NCBI GenBank assembly: GCA_028711675.1
Contig: JAQTRT010000070.1
Location: 1 to 11,878 of the forward strand
Length of the DNA stretch: 11,878 bases
Source: a bacterium
GTDB taxonomy: Bacteria; Spirochaetota; JAHITG01
Direction of reading: 5' to 3'
Shown here: positions 1 to 5,821 of the stretch, in pieces
Layout: each line of letters begins with the position of its first letter
How positions within the stretch are numbered: the first letter of the stretch is position 1
Translations under genes and position numbers: made by a program
The notes under the pieces: generated by a model
What the model was told of the DNA's origin: nothing
What the model saw: only the letters and a program-made list of their open reading frames with translations
Databases searched by the model: none

Positions 1-2376
1 CGCGTGCCTCTGCGGAAGCTCCAGCCTTTTCAGGAAAGGATCAGGATACTTTTTCTCCGGAATGTATATGAGGAGGGACAGGAAATCCATTTTATGGTCC
101 TGAACCATGAGTATGAGGATTTTCATTTTTATTTCACGGTTATTGACGATCATGATTTTATCTATGCTTTTGATGAGTGTGCGTTCTCCAAGACCATGCC
201 TTACAGGGATTTCCGGTTCCGGGTCAGGAAGAGTAACCAGTACCGCCTTCTTTTTTATATCAACGATGTTTACCAGTTCTCGGTCCCCCTGAAGATCCTG
301 AAGACGCAGCTGTGCCGGAGATATCTTATTTCCCGGCGTTCGGATAAGTCGGTTTCCCTGACCATCCCGGGCCTGGAACCTCAGGACATCAGGGTCCGGT
401 ATACGGGGCTGAATAATTTCAAACCCTGCTATGATACGGCTGAATCGATCCTGGAACAGGACCTGGAAGAACTTTATGTCCCCGTGAACAAGATATTCAA
501 GAACACGGCAGAGAACGATATCTTCCGGTATTTCAGGAGGAAACCGGAGGGAAAATATAATCCCGCGGGTATCCTTAAGATCATCAATCTTCTGAAATTC
601 ATGCCGGACAAGGAGGAGGTGCAGTTCATGCAGAACCTTCTCCAGGAGGACAGGGACCTGGCCCTGTATCTGCTCGATAATATTTTTGATTTCGATCTGA
701 TCTTCCTCCTCTCCGAAGAATATATCCGCGATATCCTCGCTTCCGTGATTGACCAGGATGTAGCCATAGCCCTGAAAGGCGAAACCCATGACCGGTCCGG
801 GTTCATCCGGAAGCATCTGTCTGAATTCCGGTGGAAGAATATCGATGCTTTATCCGGCCGGATAGAGTCCATTGAGATGGATAAAGTGAACGAAGTCCAG
901 AGGAAGATCGGGACCTTTGTCCGGAGTTTTTTCCAGCAGAAGATGGGGATTCCCTTCGTGTTCAGCAGGATGAAGGTCCGGAAATTCAAGATCCGGGAAT
1001 TCAGCGCATCCTATGACAACGGCTGTGAGGTCCTCCTGCCTGAATTCAGGTTCAACGGGGATTATCTGATGCAGGTCGAGACATCCGAAGGCCTGGTCCA
1101 GACCGTGATCAGGATAAGGGAGAGGCAGGATGAACTGAAATTTACGATACGCATGATCCATCAATCAAGGGATTTCTTCGATGTCCTTAACGTGGACGCT
1201 GGTTCTGTTTTCCTGAGGTTCTTTCACGACCTGCGTAATGCCCAGGTCGTACTTTTTACCGGCGAGAACGATTTTAAGGTCTTTGATTTCACCGGGATCC
1301 ATCAGGATGAGATCATCCAGGTCCCTTATACCGGGGGAAGGTCCCTCAGGCTCCTCATCGGCGCCCTGTACAAGGATAAGAAGCACCTGGTCGATGAGGC
1401 AGACCTGGTCATTGACACGGATGAGATACGGATGCGCGACTTTTTCCTGCCGGATAGTGTCCTGTCCGGGGATCCTGTCTTTATTAAAAAAATAAAGACA
1501 CAGACCCAAGAACTTTTGTACATCCACCAGCAGGAGATCCCCCTTTCCCTGGATCTGGAAGGTGATAAGGACCTGATCGGGATCCAGCAGAAGATCAAGG
1601 CCAGCCTGGAAAAGATGAGAAGCCCGGTCATGGACCTGGATGTCATGGAGATAGAGGACCTGGTCGAAGTACGGAACAGGATCGCGGATAACGGGAACCT
1701 CTTTACTCTTTACTCGCCGGCTGCTTTTCATATTTACCTGGTTTTCAGTCTGGGACCTGTGGCCGTTCGTCTTTCCGGGGATATGCTTTGTTTTTATAAT
1801 TTTACGGATTCGCCTTTTTCGTTCAAGCTCATCGCTGACCAGGAAGCCGGACCGGGAGAGGAAGTGACAGGAAAATACCATGAACACCCTTCTCCTCCCT
1901 TTAAAAGGAATCTGAAAGTTGATCTCTCCACGGCCCTTGGCGATATCTCCGTCTATTTCCCGGCTGAGGGACAGGAGGAACAGGGGGCTGTTGAGAAATA
2001 TGCTCTGAAAGGGGAGGACCTTGATGGGATACAGGCGCGGCTTCTGAATAAAAGGTCCCGAACCATCATCGACCTTATCCAGGAATTAAAGGTTTATTAT
2101 TTCAAGTTCAGGATGACAAAACAAAAACTTTATTATCACCTGATGCGGGCCGTGATGAAGAACATCAGGGAGAATTATTTCCTGAGCCGGTATTTCATCT
2201 TTACACCTGAGAGCGGATTCAGCCTCCTGGATGTCGTGGAAATTCTTCTCCATCTGCATGAACTGTACAGGACAGGCTGGGAATCCCTGGACAGCATGGT
2301 GGACAAGACCTTTGAGTATATGAAAGCCCTCAAGATAAAGAATAAACGCCTTGATATTTACAAAAAAAAGAAATGA
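1..2376 (+). CDS. Large protein with an internal FliG middle/C-terminal-like domain; left end possibly incomplete
   Basis: The frame is open to the left edge. The first visible start is GTG at 4, with no upstream sequence to judge it, so the true start may lie outside the window; numbering here is from that GTG (790 aa). Residues about 1-180 look beta-rich with many aromatics and have no signal peptide or membrane segment. Residues about 185-312 resemble the end of the FliG middle domain plus FliG_C: a NPAGILKIINLL helix, then DNIFDFDLIFLLSEEYIRDI, then the hallmark ALKG at 256-259, then a helix ending MDKVNEVQRKIG. FliG is the rotor protein on which flagellar stators push. Aligned without gaps to E. 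coli FliG from memory, the ALKG lysine is kept but the other torque residues (R281, D288, D289, R297) appear as F, A, L and E. Residues 313-790 match nothing I recognise and end in a lysine-rich tail. It is therefore unlikely to be the working rotor FliG; a repurposed paralogue or scaffold is my inference. Confidence 0.8.
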   Translation, partial: RVPLRKLQPFQERIRILFLRNVYEEGQEIHFMVLNHEYEDFHFYFTVIDDHDFIYAFDECAFSKTMPYRDFRFRVRKSNQYRLLFYINDVYQFSVPLKILKTQLCRRYLISRRSDKSVSLTIPGLEPQDIRVRYTGLNNFKPCYDTAESILEQDLEELYVPVNKIFKNTAENDIFRYFRRKPEGKYNPAGILKIINLLKFMPDKEEVQFMQNLLQEDRDLALYLLDNIFDFDLIFLLSEEYIRDILASVIDQDVAIALKGETHDRSGFIRKHLSEFRWKNIDALSGRIESIEMDKVNEVQRKIGTFVRSFFQQKMGIPFVFSRMKVRKFKIREFSASYDNGCEVLLPEFRFNGDYLMQVETSEGLVQTVIRIRERQDELKFTIRMIHQSRDFFDVLNVDAGSVFLRFFHDLRNAQVVLFTGENDFKVFDFTGIHQDEIIQVPYTGGRSLRLLIGALYKDKKHLVDEADLVIDTDEIRMRDFFLPDSVLSGDPVFIKKIKTQTQELLYIHQQEIPLSLDLEGDKDLIGIQQKIKASLEKMRSPVMDLDVMEIEDLVEVRNRIADNGNLFTLYSPAAFHIYLVFSLGPVAVRLSGDMLCFYNFTDSPFSFKLIADQEAGPGEEVTGKYHEHPSPPFKRNLKVDLSTALGDISVYFPAEGQEEQGAVEKYALKGEDLDGIQARLLNKRSRTIIDLIQELKVYYFKFRMTKQKLYYHLMRAVMKNIRENYFLSRYFIFTPESGFSLLDVVEILLHLHELYRTGWESLDSMVDKTFEYMKALKIKNKRLDIYKKKK

Positions 2377-2393
2377 CAGGAGCGGTCCTGTTT
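2376..2393 (+). terminator. Hairpin immediately after the FliG-like gene
   Basis: ACAGGA (2376-2381) and TCCTGT (2386-2391) form a perfect 6-bp stem with a GCGG loop. It begins on the last base of the stop codon. Only TTT follows before AAA, so by itself it is a weak intrinsic terminator and may act with the second hairpin about 55 nt downstream. Confidence 0.4.
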
Positions 2394-2431
2394 AAAGGGA
2401 CAGACCGGTTCCGGACCTTTGAATACTTCAA

Positions 2432-2459
2432 GACAGGCTATACTGTCATGGTTTTTTTT
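2432..2459 (+). terminator. Intrinsic terminator between convergent genes
   Basis: GACAG (2432-2436) pairs with CTGTC (2443-2447) around a 6-nt loop, followed by ATGG and a run of eight T (2452-2459). The T-run lies on the plus strand, so it serves the FliG-like gene and not the convergent peptidase gene, whose stop begins at 2462. The stem is short. Confidence 0.5.
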
Positions 2460-2461
2460 CG

Positions 2462-3754
2462 TCATCGATCCCTGTAAGATTCCAGGAATTCTTTGGGATC
2501 AAGCCAGGTCCTTTCCAGGTCCCTGGAAAAAGCATAACCTTTCAGCCAGAACAAGCGCTGCTGCAGGTCCGCGCCTGAACGCTGGAGTTCCAGTTTCATC
2601 CCGTTTTCAAAGATAAGTTCCATGCCTTTTTCATTGAGCCTGTACTCTTTTACTTTCTGGACCTGGTCGCCTTCGCTCAGAAAAAGTTCATGGGAATAAT
2701 CAGGACCGGATTTAAGCCACCGTCCCCGGCTGACGGCAAAATGAAGGTGAGCCCCGTAACCGCCGTTCTCCACGGAATACGAAAGACCGATGGTCCCTAT
2801 CTTTTCACCCATCCGCACAAGATGACCGGGCCGGACACGGATCTCTCCGGAGAGATGACCGTAGATCGAACAGACATAATTCGTAGCGCTTAGTTTATGT
2901 TCAATGACGATAAGGAAACCCCAGTCCGGTGAATGATGAACAAGCCTGATGATACCGTCGCCTATGCTGAAGACCGAGGAACCTTCCCGCGACCAGCCGC
3001 AGTCATCTCCTGCGTGCCTGGTCCCGTCTCCCACATTATACGATCTCCGGGTCCCTTCGAAAACCAGTTCCCGGTCATATTGCAGGATAGGCGGCATGAA
3101 ACGGATCGCCTGGGGACAGTCCGGTTCCAGCATGGATATCTGTGAGTATTTTTCCTGGTATCCTGGGATAGGGCTGCCTGATTGATAATACTGATACTGT
3201 AAGACCTGGTTGGTGGAGAGGCCGGGCGGAAAATCAGGGAAAAGAAAGGGCATATCCTGTGAGATGGACCGGACAGCGTATTCGAGGCTGTTCCGGATAT
3301 AAGAATTGGATTCTTTATCCAGCCGCGATTTCAGGAAAGGGAGGGAATCCTTGTCCTTCATTTCGGTCAGAGTGGAAATGCATATATCCTGTAAGAGGGG
3401 ATCGCTGCTGTCAAGGAACGGCAAGAGGGGGGCGATATTCACAGATCCTGTATGGCGCAGGCTGTACAGAGCTTTCATCCGGATGAGCCTGTTTTTATCG
3501 TGAAGGAGCTGATACAGGACATTAGTGAGGCATTCTTCCCTGTAGCGGATGATGTTCTCCACGGCGCTGTTCCCGAAATCCCTGATGATCCTTTCCTTGA
3601 ACAGATGTTTTTCCCGTGATTTTTTCATCTTTAGGATCAGCTGGTCCAGGGCCTTCTGCCTGGCCAGGAACAGTTCGTTTTTCTCCGCAGCAGCGGATAC
3701 GTGTATACCTGCGCACAGGACCAGGGCTATGATACAGGGGGTTATTTTCAACAT
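2462..3754 (-). CDS. Secreted HEAT-repeat M23-family zinc metallopeptidase
   Basis: This is probably a periplasmic or cell-surface endopeptidase that cuts peptidoglycan cross-links. I take ATG at 3754 (430 aa) as the start; the in-frame GTG at 3772 lies inside the promoter spacer and is unlikely. Residues 1-22 form a signal peptide (MLKI, hydrophobic core, then VSA/AAE). Residues about 85-165 contain HEAT-like helical pairs such as LIRMKALYSLR and YIRNSLEYAVRSI. The M23/LytM domain spans about 225-345 with every zinc and catalytic motif: HAGDD (H247, D251), YGHLS (H300) and AHLHFA (H336, H338), so it should be active. A roughly 80-residue tail follows (EYRLNEKGMELIFENGMKLELQ). There is no SPOR, LysM or transmembrane anchor; the HEAT repeats may dock a partner. 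It is a single-gene unit, convergent with the FliG-like gene. Confidence 0.92.
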   Translation of the reverse strand: MLKITPCIIALVLCAGIHVSAAAEKNELFLARQKALDQLILKMKKSREKHLFKERIIRDFGNSAVENIIRYREECLTNVLYQLLHDKNRLIRMKALYSLRHTGSVNIAPLLPFLDSSDPLLQDICISTLTEMKDKDSLPFLKSRLDKESNSYIRNSLEYAVRSISQDMPFLFPDFPPGLSTNQVLQYQYYQSGSPIPGYQEKYSQISMLEPDCPQAIRFMPPILQYDRELVFEGTRRSYNVGDGTRHAGDDCGWSREGSSVFSIGDGIIRLVHHSPDWGFLIVIEHKLSATNYVCSIYGHLSGEIRVRPGHLVRMGEKIGTIGLSYSVENGGYGAHLHFAVSRGRWLKSGPDYSHELFLSEGDQVQKVKEYRLNEKGMELIFENGMKLELQRSGADLQQRLFWLKGYAFSRDLERTWLDPKEFLESYRDR

Positions 3755-3760
3755 GGAGAT

Positions 3761-3788
3761 AATATAATGCACGGAGGTGAATAGTCAA
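3761..3788 (-). promoter_or_regulatory. Promoter of the M23 peptidase gene, apparently leaderless
   Basis: On the minus strand, TTGACT (3788-3783), a 16-nt spacer and TATATT (3766-3761) resemble a sigma-70 promoter. Exactly six bases separate the -10 hexamer from the ATG at 3754, so the expected +1 is the A of the start codon. No Shine-Dalgarno precedes that ATG; the nearby CCTCC has the wrong polarity. Confidence 0.6.
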
Positions 3789-3829
3789 GAAGTCAGGTAT
3801 GTGTATTTTTATTTACCCGGTTTGTGTAG

Positions 3830-3868
3830 CCGTGATTTTCACAGGACTCGAAGTGCGAAAACAGGCGG
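3830..3868. repeat. Diverged copy of the hairpin module found at 3934-3972
   Basis: This stretch shares the layout CCG-NN-ATTTT-N-ACAGGAC-about 10 nt-CGAAAA-N-AG-CG with 3934-3972, about 104 nt downstream. Each copy is self-complementary: here CCG/CGG and TTTTC/GAAAA can pair, though less perfectly than in the downstream copy. The alignment was made by eye and needs a one-base shift near the right arm. Confidence 0.45.
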
Positions 3869-3896
3869 AAGGTGCCATCTGGGGCGCGGTTTCATG

Positions 3897-4039
3897 GGGA
3901 GAGGATATTATATTAAAATTTTTCGGTTTGGAACCGCTATTTTAACAGGACGTAAAAACGCGAAAATAGCGATTCCCCTCGGAGGGCATCGTGGATGGTG
4001 CCCGAGAATGAGAAAAATTTCAATATAATATCCTCTCCC
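3897..4039. repeat. 143-nt structured element bounded by 28-bp inverted repeats (MITE-like or structured RNA)
   Basis: The left arm GGGAGAGGATATTATATT (3897-3914) is perfectly inverted at 4022-4039. After one A/C mismatch (3915 against 4021) the arms continue for 9 more pairs (3916-3924 with 4012-4020). Inside are two hairpins. Hairpin 1 pairs 3930-3943 with 3963-3976: CGCTATTTT/AAAATAGCG plus GGAA/TTCC with one mismatch. Hairpin 2 (3978-4006) pairs GGGCATC with GGTGCCC and CTC with GAG around a bulge. Together they give a three-way junction. A T-rich run (4040-4053) follows on the plus strand, as in an intrinsic terminator. No transposase and no clear target-site duplication are seen. Possible readings are a small non-autonomous mobile element, a structured RNA or a two-way terminator; the sequence does not decide between them. 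Confidence 0.75.
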
Positions 4040-4051
4040 TTTGTTTTTTAT

Positions 4052-4079
4052 TTGATTTCAAATTGAAAAAAGATTAGAT
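4052..4079 (+). promoter_or_regulatory. Putative promoter of the Nudix gene, apparently leaderless
   Basis: TTGATT (4052-4057), a 16-nt spacer and TTAGAT (4074-4079) end exactly six bases before the ATG at 4086. That is the same geometry as the divergent M23 promoter. The -10 match is weak (3 of 6). The intervening GGAAGC is too close to the ATG to be a normal Shine-Dalgarno. Confidence 0.4.
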
Positions 4080-4085
4080 GGAAGC

Positions 4086-4589
4086 ATGGATATCAGATCA
4101 TTCAGGTTCCTCTGCGCTGTCGAGACCTTTCTCCTGTCCCCGGATAAAAAAGAGGTCCTGCTCATGCACAGGAGCAGGGAACGCGACTTCCTTCCGGATT
4201 ATTATGCCGGTATCGGCGGCAAGATGGATTCCAAGGAGCATGAGAATCCCCTGGAAGCCGCTCTCAGGGAAATGAAGGAGGAGAGCAATTATTCTTCGCA
4301 TGAGATCAGGGACTTGCGGCTGAAGGCCGTGATCACGGTCTTTGACCGGTGGGGAAAATGGATCGTGTTCGAATTCACGGGACAGGTGAAGAGAAAAAAA
4401 TACAAGAGAAGAGAAGTGAAAAAGGAAGGGACCCTGGAATGGGTCTCCCTGGACCGGTTAAAGAACCTGAAATTAATCCAGGATCTTCGAAAAGGGACGC
4501 TTGAAAAGATCCTTTTTACAAAAAGATTTCTCTGGCTTAAATCCATTTTTAATAAAAAAGACCGGCTTGTCCGGTTTGAGATCCAATGA
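4086..4589 (+). CDS. Nudix hydrolase, MutT/MTH1-like
   Basis: Nudix enzymes cleave nucleoside diphosphates linked to another group; MutT/MTH1-like members remove oxidised nucleotides such as 8-oxo-dGTP. The 167-aa protein has a short N-terminal sheet (VETFLLSPDKKEVLLMHRSR), then AGIGGKM and a Nudix box at residues 45-69. The core REMKEE (R61, E62, E65, E66) supplies the usual Mg2+-binding glutamates. Two deviations are visible: the spacing between GGK and the REXXEE core is two residues longer than the consensus, and the usual glycine after EE is asparagine (EESNY). A basic segment, KRKKYKRREVKKEG, follows at about 102-115. Substrate cannot be told from sequence. The gene stands alone, divergent from M23 and convergent with PilZ. 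Confidence 0.85.
   Translation: MDIRSFRFLCAVETFLLSPDKKEVLLMHRSRERDFLPDYYAGIGGKMDSKEHENPLEAALREMKEESNYSSHEIRDLRLKAVITVFDRWGKWIVFEFTGQVKRKKYKRREVKKEGTLEWVSLDRLKNLKLIQDLRKGTLEKILFTKRFLWLKSIFNKKDRLVRFEIQ
4554..4575 (-). terminator. Intrinsic terminator for the PilZ unit, inside the 3' end of the Nudix gene
   Basis: Read on the minus strand, ACCGG-ACAAG-CCGGT (4575-4561) is a 5-bp GC-rich stem followed by C and TTTTTT (4559-4554). It lies about 80 nt past the PilZ stop and overlaps the last codons of the convergent Nudix gene. On the plus strand the same hairpin has an A-tract before it and only TTT after it, so it may also work weakly in that direction. Confidence 0.55.
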
Positions 4590-4653
4590 CCGGAGCTTCA
4601 TCCTGAAGGGGAAGGAGAGCCTCTGCTTTTTACGGACATGAGGTCCATGGAGC

Positions 4654-5265
4654 TTATTTCTTTAGCTTCCGCAGTTCGGAATTGACGAACTTGATGATCT
4701 TGTTCTTTCTGATCTCGGACAGGGCCTGGAACTGGACACCGTAATTAAAATGGCCTTCGCCTTCGCCGCTGAGTTTCATCCACATGATCTGGCCTTTGAC
4801 GTCCTCGAAAATTTCGCCGTCCGGAAGAATAAAGGAAAGTTTGACGAGTTCGGTTACTTTCCGGTCAGCCTTGGTGGCGATCATAGCCCCGCTGGCGCTG
4901 ATATCCAGAATAACGCATTTGTTCCGGTTGATGTTCTCCGGATCGTATATCTCGCCCGTGCAGTTCAATACCACACGGGGGTAAGCGCGGTTGATAGACC
5001 GTGTTATAGTGGAAGGTCTCATGATGTTGAGGACCTGTTCCGTGATTTTTTTCGTGGTCAGGGACATGGACTTAAACTCGTAATTGGCCTTCTCGTCCCA
5101 GAACAGGACTGTCAGTGCTGTGTTGGCTTTGATCTCGAGGTTATTGAAAGGGATATAGATTGTAAGATAATCGGGAGTTATGTCCTTGATCAAGGCCTGC
5201 AGTTTTTCGCCTTTTAAAATTTCCGGCGAAAAAATGATGATACCCTGTTGAAGCGTTAAGCCCAT
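4654..5265 (-). CDS. PilZ-domain protein with a YcgR-like N-terminal domain
   Basis: This is a probable cytoplasmic cyclic di-GMP receptor of 203 aa. Residues 1-85 form a beta-rich domain (LKGEKLQALIKDITPDYLTI) like the YcgR-type partner domain that precedes PilZ. The PilZ domain begins at about 88: the arginine motif RAYPR (R93, R97) and the [DN]xSxxG motif DISASG (D121, S123, G126) are both intact, so binding of c-di-GMP is likely. YGVQF at about 175-179 is the usual last strand. It ends in a lysine-rich helix. AGGA lies 8 nt upstream of the ATG, and only 4 nt separate it from the stop of the upstream 73-aa gene, so the two are co-transcribed. YcgR-type proteins often act on flagellar motors; a link to the FliG-like protein here is speculation. 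Confidence 0.88.
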   Translation of the reverse strand: MGLTLQQGIIIFSPEILKGEKLQALIKDITPDYLTIYIPFNNLEIKANTALTVLFWDEKANYEFKSMSLTTKKITEQVLNIMRPSTITRSINRAYPRVVLNCTGEIYDPENINRNKCVILDISASGAMIATKADRKVTELVKLSFILPDGEIFEDVKGQIMWMKLSGEGEGHFNYGVQFQALSEIRKNKIIKFVNSELRKLKK

Positions 5266-5269
5266 TTAT

Positions 5270-5491
5270 TTAATCCTGTTTTTTTTCGACCATTTTAAAG
5301 AAGGCTTTTTTGTCCTTCCTGAAAAGGGCTTCATCGTGTTTAGCTTCTTCTTCCGTGTTGCGCCAGGGGCCGCAGATCATTTCGATCTTTTCCTTGTTCT
5401 TTCCCTGGATATATATCCGTTCGGCCTTCCCGCTCTTTGAACTATTTTTCCTGATGATTTTTTTAATGACAAAGCAAAAACTGTATTTCAT
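5270..5491 (-). CDS. Small hypothetical protein, first gene of the PilZ unit
   Basis: The product is 73 aa, very lysine-rich and basic. The N-terminus MKYSFCFVIKKIIRK is followed by a polar stretch, a strand-like RIYIQGKNKEKIEMICGPW and a charged helix (NTEEEAKHDEALFRKDKKAFFKMVEKK). I do not recognise a family. A single short hydrophobic patch (FCFVI) is not enough for a signal peptide or membrane span. It is supported as a gene by a TTGACA promoter just upstream, by its 4-nt spacing to PilZ, and by an AGGA for PilZ located at its own 3' end. The nucleotides preceding its ATG hold no Shine-Dalgarno. It may be a partner of the PilZ protein. Confidence 0.65.
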   Translation of the reverse strand: MKYSFCFVIKKIIRKNSSKSGKAERIYIQGKNKEKIEMICGPWRNTEEEAKHDEALFRKDKKAFFKMVEKKQD

Positions 5492-5497
5492 GCTTGT

Positions 5498-5526
5498 AAG
5501 GTATTAAATTTAAAATTGGATGTCAA
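5498..5526 (-). promoter_or_regulatory. Promoter of the 73-aa/PilZ unit, apparently leaderless
   Basis: On the minus strand, a perfect TTGACA (5526-5521), a 17-nt AT-rich spacer and TACCTT (5503-5498) are seen. The -10 keeps its three most conserved bases (T, A and the final T). Six bases then lead to the ATG at 5491, so +1 would be the start codon itself. Confidence 0.55.
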
Positions 5527-5539
5527 TCATTATTTAAAC

Positions 5540-5567
5540 GGGCAAGGGCTGGTGTCGATCCTTGTCC
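5540..5567. terminator. Hairpin between the sigma/44-aa unit and the PilZ promoter
   Basis: GGGCAAGG (5540-5547) and CCTTGTCC (5560-5567) pair with one G-U on the plus strand (A-C mismatch on the minus) around a 12-nt loop. In the minus direction it is followed by CGTTTAAAT, a poor U-tract. It is in the right place to end the sigma-factor transcript, but the evidence is weak. Confidence 0.3.
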
Positions 5568-5610
5568 GGGAAGGAGCACGGTTCACGTAAAAAGCCGGAG
5601 GAAAGACCTG

Positions 5611-5745
5611 TTATTCCCGAATGAATTCCTGAACGCGTTCGATCAGCAGTTTTTTAAATTCCCTGAATTCTTCGTCTGATAACGGTTCCCGGTTCATGTT
5701 CTTGGTCTCAAGAATGTTCAGTTTCTTTAAATCATTATGGTTCAT
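5611..5745 (-). CDS. Possible 44-aa protein downstream of the sigma gene
   Basis: The short frame starts at ATG 5745 and ends with TAA at 5613-5611. It begins MNHNDLKKLNILETKN and ends with a highly charged, probably helical stretch (SDEEFREFKKLLIERVQEF). Codon use (CTG, GAA, AAG, CGG) resembles the neighbours. There is no clear Shine-Dalgarno (AATAAGAT directly abuts the ATG). It lies 76 nt after the sigma-factor stop on the same strand with no obvious terminator between, so co-transcription is likely. The bases around its stop resemble those around the sigma-factor stop. No family is recognised. Confidence 0.4.
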   Translation of the reverse strand: MNHNDLKKLNILETKNMNREPLSDEEFREFKKLLIERVQEFIRE

Positions 5746-5821
5746 ATCTTATTTTTCGGAAGAAAAGGATGATTTCTTTAAGAGGTATGGAAGAAAAAGA
5801 AGGGGGCGGAAGGACCTGTTT
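5746..5821 (-). other. Pyrimidine-rich, G-poor spacer after the sigma gene
   Basis: Read on the minus strand, this 76-nt spacer is dominated by C and T (for example CCTTCCGCCCCCTTC and CATCCTTTTCTTCC) with few G. C-rich, G-poor, unstructured RNA is the property of Rho-loading sites, so it could be a Rho-dependent termination or attenuation site before the 44-aa ORF. This is an inference from composition only. Confidence 0.25.

Noticed and set aside
1165..1887. 240-codon open frame antisense to the FliG-like gene
   Set aside because: It lies fully opposite a well-supported gene, has no independent start signals and no recognisable motifs; it is a codon-bias shadow.
3905..3920. Possible dif-like site (TTATATTAAAA resembles the XerD arm TTATGTTAAAT)
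   Set aside because: Only one half-site matches, in an AT-rich arm of the inverted repeat, and the XerC half and central spacer do not fit. The nearby xerD gene is not evidence for a site.
3777..4028. 83-codon plus-strand frame (GTG start) across the intergenic region
   Set aside because: It runs through the M23 promoter region and both hairpin modules, its composition (many G, R and C in loops) follows the repeats, and it resembles no protein family.
4600..4650. Small hairpins after the Nudix stop (CTTCA/TGAAG, GGAC/GTCC) as plus-strand terminators
   Set aside because: The stems are 4-5 bp with no T-run in the right place.
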